A stretch of DNA of 64,000 nt, taken from Notoacmeibacter sp. MSK16QG-6 (GTDB taxonomy: Bacteria; Pseudomonadota; Alphaproteobacteria; Rhizobiales; Rhizobiaceae). Location: positions 434,001 to 498,000 of the forward strand of contig NZ_JAMYXM010000001.1 in the NCBI RefSeq assembly GCF_024158145.1. Direction: 5' to 3'. Numbering within the stretch: position 1 is the first letter of the stretch; every line of letters begins with the position of its first letter. Position numbers and translations under genes: made by a program. The notes under the pieces were generated by a model. That model had not been told where the DNA came from, did not search any database, and saw nothing but the letters and a program-made list of their open reading frames with translations. Below are positions 18,948 to 29,531 of the stretch, piece by piece.

Positions 18948-19712
18948 TCAAGCGCTGCCCGGCCGACGCCGCGATTGCCAGATTGCGTATGCCACCACGC
19001 CCACAAGAACCAGAGCAAGGCCGTACCAGGTCAGAGCGTAGGATAGGTGATTGTTCGGCAGGTTGACCTGCGTCACACCTGGCCGGGGCGCAGTGCCAGG
19101 AGGAACGGCCTCGCCGGGCCGTCCGAGATCGACGAAGATCGGCACGATATGGTTGATGTCGATGTTTAGCGCGGCGGCCATGGTCGACCCGTCTTTCCAG
19201 AAAAAGGAAGAATTTTCGGGCTCATTGTCGGGCAGAAGAGAGGATGGCTTTTTCGTCGGCATTTCACGGGCAATGCCTTCGATATTCTGGATATCTGAAG
19301 CCACACCTTCACCCGCCTCGAAATTGCCCCGCTGGTCGTAGGGAACGAAGCCGCGATTGACGAGCAAGATGTCCCGTCCGGACTCAGGCCACTGGCCGGG
19401 CTGCAGCTTGAATGGCTGATATACGTACCAGCCGGACTGGCCATCGAAGGTGGCCAGAAAGAAGACCGCCTTGCCAGCGACGAAGCGTCCGGTCGCTTGT
19501 ACGGGCGTGAACTCCACGCCGCCTGAATCCCCGGCACTTTTCGCGATCTCATTGAGATCAATAACCTTCTGGTGAATGCGCGCATCGATTGTCGCCAGCA
19601 GGTTCTCTTTCCATGCCAGGCGATTCACCTGCCACGTGCCAAGGCTCATCAGGACGACAAACGCCCCTACGATCAAGACGGTGGCGGCGACGAAGCGCAG
19701 ATTCGATCTCAT
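18948..19712 (-). CDS. SURF1 family cytochrome oxidase assembly protein
   Basis: Inner-membrane factor assisting heme insertion or assembly of cytochrome c oxidase. The 254-aa protein has two transmembrane helices, one near the N-terminus ([21 protein letters not shown]) and one at the C-terminus ([19 protein letters not shown]), around a periplasmic domain with [24 protein letters not shown] and [11 protein letters not shown], the SURF1 signatures. The ATG at 19712 was preferred over 19748. It is 62 bp upstream of ispH and separated from ctaE by a terminator-like hairpin. Confidence 0.94.
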   Translation of the reverse strand: MRSNLRFVAATVLIVGAFVVLMSLGTWQVNRLAWKENLLATIDARIHQKVIDLNEIAKSAGDSGGVEFTPVQATGRFVAGKAVFFLATFDGQSGWYVYQPFKLQPGQWPESGRDILLVNRGFVPYDQRGNFEAGEGVASDIQNIEGIAREMPTKKPSSLLPDNEPENSSFFWKDGSTMAAALNIDINHIVPIFVDLGRPGEAVPPGTAPRPGVTQVNLPNNHLSYALTWYGLALVLVGVVAYAIWQSRRRPGSA

Positions 19713-19735
19713 ATCTTCCGCCGTTTCGAAAAGGA

Positions 19736-19758
19736 AAAGGCGGGACAAGCCCGCCTTT
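19736..19758 (-). terminator. Rho-independent terminator behind ctaE
   Basis: A perfect 9-bp stem (19736-19744 with 19750-19758, loop 5) is followed on the minus strand by TTCCTTTTC. It sits 34 bp after the ctaE stop and 24 bp before the SURF1 start. Some or all cox transcripts may therefore end here, with SURF1-ispH-thrB-rnhA read from their own promoter or by read-through. Confidence 0.75.
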
Positions 19759-19791
19759 CAAAGATGAAGATAGGTTGCTTTCGCGCCAATC

Positions 19792-20670
19792 CTAGTGATG
19801 GGCGATGGGCGCGCCCCAGCTGGCCCAGACGTAGATACAGAAGAAGAGAAACAGCCAGACCACGTCCACGAAGTGCCAGTACCATGCGGCAGCTTCGAAA
19901 CCGAAGTGCTTTTCTGGCGTGAAGTGTCCACGCATGGCGCGGAAAAGGCATATCAGAAGGAAGATCGTACCGACGAGCACATGAAAGCCGTGGAAGCCGG
20001 TCGCCATGAAGAACGTCGCGCCGTAAATGCTGTTCTTGAACGCGAAGGGCGCCACTGCGTACTCGTAGAACTGAACGCACGAGAAAAGAATGCCGAGCGC
20101 AACGGTCAGCGCCAATCCCCAGATAAGTCCCTTTCGATCGCCGTGAATCAGCGAATGGTGTGCCCAAGTGACGGTGGTGCCGGACAAAAGCAGGATCACC
20201 GTGTTGTAAAGAGGCAGATGCAGGGGGTCGACGACCTCAATGCCCTGGGGCGGCCATTGACCACCCGTATAATCGGAGCGTGTGACCTGAACCGCTTCAC
20301 CGGCAAAGAGGCTAGCGTCGAAGAACGCCCAGAACCATGCCACGAAGAACATCACTTCGGAGGCGATGAACATAATCATGCCGTAGCGGAGATGAAGTGA
20401 GACCACGCGTGTGTGGAAGCCCTCATGGCTTTCCTTGATCGTGTCCGACCACCAGCCGAACATGCAGTAGAGCACCAGCACAAGGCCGATGAAGAACAGC
20501 CAGGGATTAGCCAGATCGAGGCCAAGGAACGGCAGCGGCGAACCCATCGCATAGCGCATCCATGCGATCGCGCCGAGCGCCATCACCAATGCGCCAATAG
20601 CCGAGAGCACCGGCCATGGGCTCGGATCGATGATGTGATAATCATGCTTCTTTGCGTGGGCGTCCGCCAT
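19792..20670 (-). CDS. ctaE: Cytochrome c oxidase subunit III
   Basis: Inner-membrane subunit of the aa3-type terminal oxidase. The 292-aa protein has seven hydrophobic helices and signature segments: YHIIDPSPWPV at the N-terminus, RYGMIMFIASEVMFFVAWFW (the Glu of helix III), THE-type TVTWAHHSL, ATGFHGFHVLVGT and the C-terminal YWHFVDVVWLFLFFCIY. It starts 1 bp after the ctaG stop region, so it is tightly coupled to it. Confidence 0.97.
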   Translation of the reverse strand: MADAHAKKHDYHIIDPSPWPVLSAIGALVMALGAIAWMRYAMGSPLPFLGLDLANPWLFFIGLVLVLYCMFGWWSDTIKESHEGFHTRVVSLHLRYGMIMFIASEVMFFVAWFWAFFDASLFAGEAVQVTRSDYTGGQWPPQGIEVVDPLHLPLYNTVILLLSGTTVTWAHHSLIHGDRKGLIWGLALTVALGILFSCVQFYEYAVAPFAFKNSIYGATFFMATGFHGFHVLVGTIFLLICLFRAMRGHFTPEKHFGFEAAAWYWHFVDVVWLFLFFCIYVWASWGAPIAHH

Positions 20671-20671
20671 A

Positions 20672-21295
20672 TCAATCCCCGGTTGTCTTCCGCGCGATCG
20701 AGCGCGTGGTCACATTATCCGTCCTCCCAGCGGATGCCACTGCATCGCTGTCCCGGTCAAGTGGGAACATGGTGTAGGACAGGGTTATGGTCTTCAGATC
20801 GGCCAGTTCCGGCACATCCAGAATGTCGGGATCGACATAGAAGGTGATCCCCATATCGACCTTTTCGCCCGGCTGAAGCGTCTGTTCGGTAAAACAGAAA
20901 CAGTCGATCTTGTTGAAATATGCGCCCGCCATTTCCGGCGTCACATTGAAGCTTGCCTGGCCCGAACTCGGCCTATCGATCAGGTTCTTCGCCGTGTAGT
21001 TGACCACGGCGGATTCACCCAGCCGCACCGTTACCGGCGCCGCGGGCCTGAAGTCCCACGGCACGTCAGGCGCATTGGCATCGAAGCGGATGGTTATCTT
21101 ACGATCGACGATCTGGTCAGACCCAGCGTCCGCCCTCTGCGTGGTGCCGCCATAGCCCGTCACCTGGCAGAAAATCTTGTAGAGCGGCACCGCTGCGAAG
21201 GAGAGCGCACCCATACCGACGACCAAGCCAAGAGCCATGCCCGCCGTGGCGACGTTGCGGCGGCTCTTCCTTTTGTCAGCCGGGTCCGCGGTCAT
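20672..21295 (-). CDS. ctaG: Cytochrome c oxidase copper-assembly protein CtaG (Cox11)
   Basis: Delivers copper to the CuB site of subunit I. 207 aa with an N-terminal membrane anchor (VATAGMALGLVVGMGALSFA), AAVPLYKIFCQVTGYGGTTQ, and the copper-binding CFCFTEQTLQPGEK motif near residue 125 in a periplasmic immunoglobulin-like domain. Its ATG overlaps the stop of the preceding 52-aa gene (ATGA), and ctaE begins one base after its own stop. Confidence 0.97.
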   Translation of the reverse strand: MTADPADKRKSRRNVATAGMALGLVVGMGALSFAAVPLYKIFCQVTGYGGTTQRADAGSDQIVDRKITIRFDANAPDVPWDFRPAAPVTVRLGESAVVNYTAKNLIDRPSSGQASFNVTPEMAGAYFNKIDCFCFTEQTLQPGEKVDMGITFYVDPDILDVPELADLKTITLSYTMFPLDRDSDAVASAGRTDNVTTRSIARKTTGD

Positions 21296-21450
21296 TGGCC
21301 GATATTCCCGAAATAACGGATCGTATAGGCGTAGAAGAGTATCACCAGCGCGCCCAGCACCAACGCGATCGCTATGGAACGCATTCGCCGCGCCTTCTGC
21401 TGCTGCGGCGTCAGTTGAACGCGCTCCTGCTGCTTGTCTGGCTCGACCAT
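21292..21450 (-). CDS. CoxF-like small membrane protein (52 aa) in the oxidase operon
   Basis: ATG at 21450-21448, TGA at 21294-21292. The product starts MVEPDKQQERVQLTPQQQ, has a basic KARRMR, then one transmembrane helix (SIAIALVLGALVILFYAYTI) and a short tail ending YFGNIGQ. It lies 2 bp after ctaB and overlaps the ctaG start by four bases, so translation is almost certainly coupled. Alphaproteobacterial cox operons carry a small CoxF/assembly-factor gene at this position. A role in oxidase assembly is inferred from position and topology. Confidence 0.85.
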   Translation of the reverse strand: MVEPDKQQERVQLTPQQQKARRMRSIAIALVLGALVILFYAYTIRYFGNIGQ

Positions 21451-21452
21451 TC

Positions 21453-22394
21453 TCAGCCTCCGATTACCGGATAGAACGGCGAGACGATATGGTCGACCAG
21501 CAGACCGGCGAAGATCGCGAATAGATACAGGATCGAGAAACCGAACAGGCGTTTGGCCGGCGTCATCTTCTCATCACCGTCTGCCATGCGAAGCGTCTGC
21601 CAGGCGTGACGCAGAAAATTGAGGCCGAGAAGTGCGGCTACAATCCCAAAGATCGGGCTGGCAAAGCCGAGCAGAGCGGGCGCCACTCCAAGCGGCGCAA
21701 GGAGAAGCGAATAACCGAAGATTTGCCGTTTTGTAGACGCTTCGCCCGCGACATTCGGCATCATCGGAATACCGGCCGCGCCGTAATCCTTGCATGCGAA
21801 CAGCGCGAGCGCCCAGAAATGCGGCGGCGTCCAGATGAAAATGATGAGGAAAAGGACAATCGGCTCGATGCTGATCGCGCCCGTAGCGCAGGCCCAACCC
21901 AGCAGCGGCGGAAAGGAGCCGGCAGCACCGCCAATTACAATGTTCTGCGGCGTCGTGCGCTTGAGATACATCGAGTAGATGACGGCATAGAAAAAGATCG
22001 TGAACGCCAGAATACCAGCCGACAGCCAGTTCACCATGATACCAAGCGTGGCGACCGAAAATCCCGAAAGGATGAGACCGAAAGCGAGCGCTTCGCCCGG
22101 CTGAATGCGTCCGGCGGGGATCGGTCGCTTGGCTGTCCGACGCATTATGGCGTCGATATCGGCGTCGAACCACATGTTCAGCGCGCCTGAAGCGCCTGCG
22201 CCTATTGCGATACAGAGAATGGAAATGAACCCAGTGAAGGGATCGACGGTCCCTGGCGCCACCACCAGCCCCACCAATGCGGTGAAGACCACAAGGCTCA
22301 TTACGCGCGGCTTCAGCAGCGCAAGAAAATCGCCGGGCGTGGCTTCAGACAGATGCACGCTCTCGGTGATGTCCTGATCCTGCACGATGCTCAT
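21453..22394 (-). CDS. ctaB: Protoheme IX farnesyltransferase (heme O synthase)
   Basis: Adds a farnesyl group to heme b, the first step to heme a for the oxidase. The 313-aa protein has about nine transmembrane helices of the UbiA superfamily. The Asp-rich site is [20 protein letters not shown], and the second Asp-type loop lies in [38 protein letters not shown] is the usual start region. It lies between ctaD and the 52-aa gene. Confidence 0.96.
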   Translation of the reverse strand: MSIVQDQDITESVHLSEATPGDFLALLKPRVMSLVVFTALVGLVVAPGTVDPFTGFISILCIAIGAGASGALNMWFDADIDAIMRRTAKRPIPAGRIQPGEALAFGLILSGFSVATLGIMVNWLSAGILAFTIFFYAVIYSMYLKRTTPQNIVIGGAAGSFPPLLGWACATGAISIEPIVLFLIIFIWTPPHFWALALFACKDYGAAGIPMMPNVAGEASTKRQIFGYSLLLAPLGVAPALLGFASPIFGIVAALLGLNFLRHAWQTLRMADGDEKMTPAKRLFGFSILYLFAIFAGLLVDHIVSPFYPVIGG

Positions 22395-22473
22395 TTCGAG
22401 GCTTCGCTCCGTTCAATCCGGCCGTTGGGAAATCGTTACGACCGAGGCCAGCACCTTTTCTTCACGGTGCAAA

Positions 22474-22494
22474 CCGCCGGCCACAGGCCGACGG
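22474..22494. repeat. GC-rich inverted repeat between ctaD and ctaB
   Basis: CCGCCGGCC at 22474-22482 pairs with GGCCGACGG at 22486-22494 (8 of 9 pairs, 3-base loop). A-residues stand on one side and CTTTTTCTGTCTTT on the plus-strand side. On the minus (operon) strand only TTT follows. It could be a weak attenuator or an RNA-processing site between the highly expressed ctaD and the assembly genes, or it may have no function. Confidence 0.35.
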
Positions 22495-22522
22495 CTTTTT
22501 CTGTCTTTCGGCTTCCGCGTGG

Positions 22523-24181
<1,659 letters not shown>

Positions 24182-25093
24182 TTACTCCGTCATCGTCTTG
24201 TTGGCGCCAGCGGTGGCGTCCGCGAGTTTTTTGTTCTTGTCGGCTTCGATGGAAGCCGCCAGAGCGCCGAACGCGCCCTGAAGGTCCGAACCCGCCGACT
24301 GAATGAACGTGTTGTACTGATCCCTGCTGACCACACGCACCGCAATCGGCATATAGGCGTGGTCCTTGCCGCAGATTTCAGAACACTGGCCGTAATAGAT
24401 GCCTTCTTTCTCGGCGCGGAACCAAGCCTCGTTGATGCGGCCGGGAACGGCGTCGTGCTTCAAGCCGAACGCCGGCATGGCGAAGGCATGGATCACGTCG
24501 GCGCCGGTGACGAGAAGGCGAATGGTCGTGTCGACGGGGACGACCAGTTCGTTATCGACAGCCAGTAGGCGCGGATATTCTTCCAGATCCGTTTTACCGG
24601 AAGCTTCCCGGTTATCATTGGCCAGAAGGATCGAGTCGTAAGAAATCGCTTCTGCGCCCTCTTCAGCATCCGCAGGCGGCTGATATTCATATCCCCAATA
24701 CCACTGGTAGCCCGTCGCCTTCACGGTCAGCTCGGGTTCTTCATCGGGCGTGTATTGTGCGGTCAGAAGATTGAAGGACGGGATCGCCAGAAGCAGAAGG
24801 ATCAGAATCGGCGCCGCGGTCCAGATGACTTCGATCACCGTGTTATGACTCGTGCGCGACGGCACCGGGTTGGCGCTTTCGCGAAAACGGAATGCGACAT
24901 AGAGAAGCAGCGCCAGAACAAACAGAACGATCGGGATGATGAACCAGAAGGTATAGGTCTCGAACCAGACGATCTGTTCCATGATAGGCGTCGCCGCCGG
25001 TTGCAGGGTAAACTGCCATGGCTCTGGTTTTGCAGCATGGGCTACACCGCCGCCAAGCATTACAGTCAAAAGGCTGGCAGAGATTCTCTTCAT
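24182..25093 (-). CDS. ctaC: Cytochrome c oxidase subunit II
   Basis: Accepts electrons from cytochrome c through the binuclear CuA centre. 303 aa from ATG 25093: a signal peptide (ISASLLTVMLGGGVAHA), two transmembrane helices (about 45-65 and 90-110), then a periplasmic cupredoxin domain with VKATGYQWYWGYEY and the CuA ligand set GQCSEICGKDHAYMPI. The frame extends 32 codons upstream without signal features. First gene of the cox block; GAGGAG lies upstream of the start. Confidence 0.97.
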   Translation of the reverse strand: MKRISASLLTVMLGGGVAHAAKPEPWQFTLQPAATPIMEQIVWFETYTFWFIIPIVLFVLALLLYVAFRFRESANPVPSRTSHNTVIEVIWTAAPILILLLLAIPSFNLLTAQYTPDEEPELTVKATGYQWYWGYEYQPPADAEEGAEAISYDSILLANDNREASGKTDLEEYPRLLAVDNELVVPVDTTIRLLVTGADVIHAFAMPAFGLKHDAVPGRINEAWFRAEKEGIYYGQCSEICGKDHAYMPIAVRVVSRDQYNTFIQSAGSDLQGAFGALAASIEADKNKKLADATAGANKTMTE

Positions 25094-25413
25094 TGCCGTA
25101 CCGTCTCCTCGATCGGAATGCCCCTCGGCAGCTCGCGCCTTGCGTCTGAGCCGCCCGTGATCCGCGCTCTCAAACCACACTCCAAGCAACTGTGCAACAT
25201 GCAGTTGGGTCGTATGGCCCGCTCTCCAGGGCAGTATGAATAGGCTTCTTCTAATGTGTTATGCGCCGTTCGAAAAGAGCCGATGGCACAAAACCGTATC
25301 CTCCTTTTGGACGTATTGCAGTGTCAGGGAAATGCCGCCGTCGCTCTTCGACTGGCAAAATGGCAACGAACGCGCCATGTTGGCGCAATGACGAATCGCT
25401 TGGAGATCGATCA
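25094..25413. other. Intergenic region between divergent ctaC and ialB-like genes
   Basis: 320 bp with no convincing gene. It should contain the promoters of both the cox block (minus) and the IalB-like gene (plus). The only structure I see is a weak interrupted repeat, CAACTG at 25187-25192 with CAGTTG at 25202-25207. I cannot assign -35/-10 elements or a regulator site with confidence. Confidence 0.6.
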
Positions 25414-25938
25414 GTGAAGCTTTCCCGCTGCCGGTTGCAGACCATTTTGCTGACCCTTCTCGGCCTTTTTACTCTCGCGATTGCCTCACCTGCCCATGCG
25501 CAGGACGGTGTGGTCAAAGAAACATATGGCGAGTGGAAGCTGGTATGCGACACGCCGGCTGGCGCGTCGTCGGAGCAATGCGCGATCATTCAGCTGGTTC
25601 TGGACGAAGAGGCCGATATCGGACTTTCGGCCATCGTCCTGCGGACCGCCGACGGTAAGGCCGAACTGCTTCGCGTGGTGGTGCCCCTCGGTGTTGTGTT
25701 GCCGAACGGCCTCGGGCTTCTTGTCGACGAGCAGAATATCGGCAACGCACAGTTCACTTCTTGCCTTGCCGATGGCTGCTACGCGCAGGTCGTTCTCAAC
25801 GAGCAGCTTCTCGAGACCATGAAAAACGGCAAGAGCGCTACCTTCGTCGTCTTCAAGACGCCGGAAGAGGGAATCGGCGTTCCGATTGAACTCGGCAATT
25901 TCGCCGAAGCCTATGAGGCTCTCGGTAAATCCAACTGA
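25414..25938 (+). CDS. Invasion-associated locus B (IalB) family periplasmic protein
   Basis: 174 aa from a GTG at 25414, seven bases after GGAGA. The signal peptide ends SPAHAQ near residue 30. The mature domain starts VVKETYGEWKLVCDTP and has two cysteine pairs (KLVCD, SSEQCAI; TSCLADGCYAQV), typical of the IalB family first described from Bartonella erythrocyte invasion. In free-living Rhizobiales the family is common and its role is unknown, so no virulence role should be read into it. It sits upstream of tldD, as in relatives. Confidence 0.88.
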   Translation: MKLSRCRLQTILLTLLGLFTLAIASPAHAQDGVVKETYGEWKLVCDTPAGASSEQCAIIQLVLDEEADIGLSAIVLRTADGKAELLRVVVPLGVVLPNGLGLLVDEQNIGNAQFTSCLADGCYAQVVLNEQLLETMKNGKSATFVVFKTPEEGIGVPIELGNFAEAYEALGKSN

Positions 25939-26030
25939 TCGAGAGCGGCTCTCAAGCGGCGGTGACGGAATGCGCACGCATTCCTATATGCATCGGCACG
26001 CGCCCGATGAATTCATAAAGGACAAGCCGC

Positions 26031-27455
26031 ATGACCGACAGCCTTGTCGAACAGTTCGATGTCTCGCCGGAAGAAGTCCGCTCCATTGTTGCCGATGCCG
26101 TTGGCCAGGGCGATGATGGCGAACTCTACGTCGAATATACCGAAAGCGAAGCCCTCGCCTTCGATGACGGCAAGCTGAAGACCGGCAGTTTTTCCACAGA
26201 TCGCGGTTTCGGCCTGCGCGCGGTGGCTGGCGAAGCGACCGGATACGCCCATTCATCCGATCTTTCGGCCCGGAGCCTTCGGCAGGCTGCGTCCGCCGTG
26301 AAGGCCGTCACAGCCGGCCATTCCGGCACGGTGGCCGACGCACCGGCTGGAACCAACAAAAAGTTGTATGGCGACGTCAATCCAATCCTTTCGCCTGGCT
26401 TCGATGAAAAAGCGCAGCTTCTGCAGACCATCGACGCCTATTTGCGGGACCGCGATCCGCGCGTCCGACAGGTCAGCGCCTCGCTCGTCGGCTCCTGGCA
26501 GCAGGTCGAAATCTTGCGGGCCGATGGCCGGCTTGTGCGCGATATCCGCCCGTTGGTGCGTGTGAATATTTCCGTGATCGTCGGCGAAGGCGATAGACAG
26601 GAGACAGGTAGCGCCGGAATGGGCGGACGCTCCGGCTTTGGCGACTTCATCGCTGAACAAAGCTGGCAGGATGCGGCGGACGATGCATTGCGGCAGGCGC
26701 TCGTCAATCTGGACGCAAGACCCGCTCCGGCCGGAAGCTTCGATGTCGTTCTCGGCGCGGGGTGGCCTGGCGTCATGCTGCATGAGGCCGTCGGCCATGG
26801 CCTCGAAGGCGATTTCAACCGCAAGAAAACCAGCGCCTTTTCGGATTTGATGGGCAAGCGCGTCGCGGCGCCCGGCGTGACGGTGGTCGATGACGGCTCG
26901 ATTTCGGAGCGGCGCGGTTCGCTTACCATCGATGATGAAGGCACGCCTACGCAGCGGACAGTGCTGATCGAAGACGGCATACTTGTCGGCTATATGCAGG
27001 ACAGGTTGAATGGACGGCTCATGAGCGGCGCCTCCACGGGCAACGGCCGGCGCGAGAGCTACGCGCATTCCCCCATGCCGCGCATGACCAACACGATCAT
27101 GGAAAGCGGAGAGCACGACCCAGCCGAAATTATCGCTTCGGTCAAAAACGGTATTTACGCCGTCTCCTTCGGCGGCGGGCAGGTGGATATCACATCGGGC
27201 AAATTCGTCTTCGGCTGTACGGAGGCCTATCGCATCGAAGACGGTAAGGTCACGCACCCTGTGCGAGGCGCCATGTTGATCGGCAACGGACCGGAAGCGA
27301 TGCGTCGAATCGATATGATCGGCAACGATTCAAAACTCGACCGTGGCATCGGCATGTGCGGCAAAGCCGGTCAAGGCGTACCTGTCGGCGTCGGCCAACC
27401 GCATCTTCTGATGCGCGACATGACAATTGGCGGCACCGAAGCCAAGGCGGCTTGA
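26031..27455 (+). CDS. tldD: Metalloprotease TldD
   Basis: Zinc-dependent protease subunit that acts with TldE/PmbA on modified peptides and antitoxins in the cytoplasm. 474 aa; zinc motif HEAVGHGLEGD near residue 250, the RRGSLTIDDEGTPTQRTVLIEDG segment and the C-terminal GGGQVDITSGKFVFGCTEAY and NGPEAMRRIDMIGND blocks, all TldD signatures. TldE is not in the window. The upstream gap of 92 bp has no clear promoter. Confidence 0.96.
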   Translation: MTDSLVEQFDVSPEEVRSIVADAVGQGDDGELYVEYTESEALAFDDGKLKTGSFSTDRGFGLRAVAGEATGYAHSSDLSARSLRQAASAVKAVTAGHSGTVADAPAGTNKKLYGDVNPILSPGFDEKAQLLQTIDAYLRDRDPRVRQVSASLVGSWQQVEILRADGRLVRDIRPLVRVNISVIVGEGDRQETGSAGMGGRSGFGDFIAEQSWQDAADDALRQALVNLDARPAPAGSFDVVLGAGWPGVMLHEAVGHGLEGDFNRKKTSAFSDLMGKRVAAPGVTVVDDGSISERRGSLTIDDEGTPTQRTVLIEDGILVGYMQDRLNGRLMSGASTGNGRRESYAHSPMPRMTNTIMESGEHDPAEIIASVKNGIYAVSFGGGQVDITSGKFVFGCTEAYRIEDGKVTHPVRGAMLIGNGPEAMRRIDMIGNDSKLDRGIGMCGKAGQGVPVGVGQPHLLMRDMTIGGTEAKAA

Positions 27456-27546
27456 ACAATCCCTTTTCCATGGGGTTCAGCGCCAGGCTCTCCTTGCAAT
27501 CACGCCGTGAAAGGATCGCAAAAGCAGCGTTGCAGAAGGACGTTTT

Positions 27547-28263
27547 ATGGCTAGAAGCCCCAGCATCGTTATTCTGACCGGGGCGGGCATTTCGGCTGAA
27601 AGCGGCCTCCACACGTTTCGGGACAAAAACGGAATCTGGAATCGCGTCAGGTTGGAGGACGTCGCGACACCGGAGGCTTTTGCCGCTCACCCTGCCCGCG
27701 TTCAAAAGTTCTACAACAAGCGTCGGGCGATGCTGCCAAGCGTTCAGCCCAATGCCGCCCATCACGCTCTTGCCCGTCTCGAAAAAACCTATGACGGCCT
27801 GGTTACCATTATCACGCAGAACGTCGACGATCTGCACGAGCGGGCTGGCTCCGACTCGGTCATCCATATGCATGGTGAACTGAACAAATCGCTGTGCGCG
27901 GCCTGCGGCACTTCCATTCCGCACAAAGGCGATCTCTCCATCGATAGCGAATGCGGCCATTGCGGCGCAATCGGACGATTACGTCCCGACGTCGTCTGGT
28001 TCGGCGAAATGCCCTACCAGATGGACCGCATCTACGAACTTCTGCGCGACTGCGATCTCTTCATTTCCATCGGCACGAGCGGGAATGTCTATCCCGCCGC
28101 GCAGTTCGTGCAGGAAGCGAGCCATGGTGGCGCTCATACGCTCGAAATCAATCTGGAGCCATCGCTCGGCGTCTCCGATTTTGCGGAGACCCGACACGGG
28201 AAAGCAGGCGCGCTGCTGCCTCTCTTCGTGGACGAGGTCCTGACCGGCCAGTACCGGTTCTAG
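27547..28263 (+). CDS. cobB: NAD-dependent protein deacylase, Sir2 family (class III, CobB-like)
   Basis: 238 aa. The NAD-binding GAGISAESGL, catalytic His region TQNVDDLHERAGS...HMHGEL and the four zinc cysteines (CAAC, later CGHC) are intact. FYNKRRAML contains the Tyr-x-x-Arg pair of class III sirtuins, which prefer succinyl- or malonyl-lysine; this specificity is inferred from the family. Its stop codon overlaps that of the convergent RNA methyltransferase gene: both TAGs lie in the palindrome CTAG at 28260-28263. Confidence 0.95.
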   Translation: MARSPSIVILTGAGISAESGLHTFRDKNGIWNRVRLEDVATPEAFAAHPARVQKFYNKRRAMLPSVQPNAAHHALARLEKTYDGLVTIITQNVDDLHERAGSDSVIHMHGELNKSLCAACGTSIPHKGDLSIDSECGHCGAIGRLRPDVVWFGEMPYQMDRIYELLRDCDLFISIGTSGNVYPAAQFVQEASHGGAHTLEINLEPSLGVSDFAETRHGKAGALLPLFVDEVLTGQYRF

Positions 28264-29531
28264 CGCAAAGACCGTCGGCGCGGTTTGCCCGGCTTCTCTA
28301 GCAGAGCAACAGCTTCAAGGTGATGCGACCAGAGAAACTGGTCGATTGGCGTCACCGACTTCAGGCGGTAGCCACCCTCGATCAGGAGGGAAAGATCGCG
28401 TGCCAGCGTGGTCGGATTACAGGATACCGCCGCAACTTTCTGAACATCGCTTTTCGCCAGTTGCCAGCACTGCGCTTCCGCACCGGCGCGCGGTGGATCG
28501 AAGACCAGCCCTTCAAAGGACTTCAGTTCCTTCCACGTGAGCGGCCGGTCGAAGAGATCGCGCTTTTCGGTCGTTACACGCCGTAGTTTCTCGCCGTGGC
28601 GGAAGCCACGATCCAGTGCGGCGATAGAGGCCGCATCGCCTTCGACGGCGTGGACCGTCGATGACCGGGCAAGACGGAGGGCGAATGTGCCACAGCCTGC
28701 AAACAGGTCGGCGACGTTTTTTGCGCTTCTCAGATGATCGGTGACGAGCTTCGCCATCGCCTCTTCCGCATCCTCTGTCGCCTGCAAAAATCCACCCGGC
28801 GGCGGGACGACATCGACCTGACCGAAGGCGACGACCGGCTTTTGAGCCTCGACCAGGATTTCACCGTTGAGCGACAGACGAGAAAAACGCGCCTTCAGAG
28901 CAAAATCCGTTACCGCGCGGCGGTCGATATCGCTCAAGGCGGACAATCCAGCGAGAGCAATATCGAGACCGGTGCGCGCCGCCGTGATCGTAATGGAAAA
29001 CGGTTTGCTATCCTGCGCCGCCAGAACTGCCATCTGTCGAAGCCGCGGCAGCGCATCGACGATTTTTCGGTCGGCGACAATGCATGTTTCGATAGGAACG
29101 ATCCGATTCGACAGGGCTGCATGATAGCCGAGCAGAAGACCACTCTCCGTTTGCCGGGCGCTCAGGCTCACGCGGCGACGTGCATGCTCCGCGCATGGCA
29201 CGATCTCGGCGATGTCGCACCCAATACCGCGTGCTTGCAGCGCATCGACCAGTTTCTGCCGTTTCCAGGTTTCATAAGCGGCACGCTCCCAATGTTGCAG
29301 GGAGCAACCCCCGCAATCTGTAAAATGGGGACATGGCGGATCGACGCGCTCATGTGATGCTTCGAGGATGGCGATCGGCTCGCCGCGTCCCTTGGATACG
29401 GCGGCGCTTACCGTCTCGCCAGGAAGGGTGAAGGGGATGAAGGCGCTATCGCCCGACAAGTCGCTGGCGACGCCGTCGCCCTGGTCACCCATTTTATGAA
29501 CCGACCAACGCGCTGCGGTTGTCGGTTTCAC
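28260..29531 (-). CDS. Class I SAM-dependent RNA methyltransferase, RlmD/TrmA family
   Basis: Predicted 5-methyluridine methyltransferase acting on rRNA or tRNA. 423 aa from a GTG at 29531 with GAGGA seven bases upstream; the start overlaps the tlyA stop (GTGA). An RlmD-type Fe-S cysteine set is seen in PPCPHFTDCGGCSLQHW. The SAM site is VADLFAGCGTFAL, and the catalytic cysteine is in VSCNPTTLARDL, followed by QFLWSHHLEAVALL. Which RNA position it modifies is not determinable. Translation is probably coupled to tlyA. Confidence 0.92.
   Translation of the reverse strand: MKPTTAARWSVHKMGDQGDGVASDLSGDSAFIPFTLPGETVSAAVSKGRGEPIAILEASHERVDPPCPHFTDCGGCSLQHWERAAYETWKRQKLVDALQARGIGCDIAEIVPCAEHARRRVSLSARQTESGLLLGYHAALSNRIVPIETCIVADRKIVDALPRLRQMAVLAAQDSKPFSITITAARTGLDIALAGLSALSDIDRRAVTDFALKARFSRLSLNGEILVEAQKPVVAFGQVDVVPPPGGFLQATEDAEEAMAKLVTDHLRSAKNVADLFAGCGTFALRLARSSTVHAVEGDAASIAALDRGFRHGEKLRRVTTEKRDLFDRPLTWKELKSFEGLVFDPPRAGAEAQCWQLAKSDVQKVAAVSCNPTTLARDLSLLIEGGYRLKSVTPIDQFLWSHHLEAVALLEKPGKPRRRSLR

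Noticed and set aside
25414-25938. Reading the IalB-like gene as a virulence determinant
   Set aside because: The family name comes from Bartonella, but IalB-domain proteins are widespread in free-living Rhizobiales and this copy sits in a housekeeping context.
26253-27257. A 334-codon minus-strand frame opposite tldD
   Set aside because: TldD motifs prove the plus strand; the minus frame shows no domain or ribosome site.
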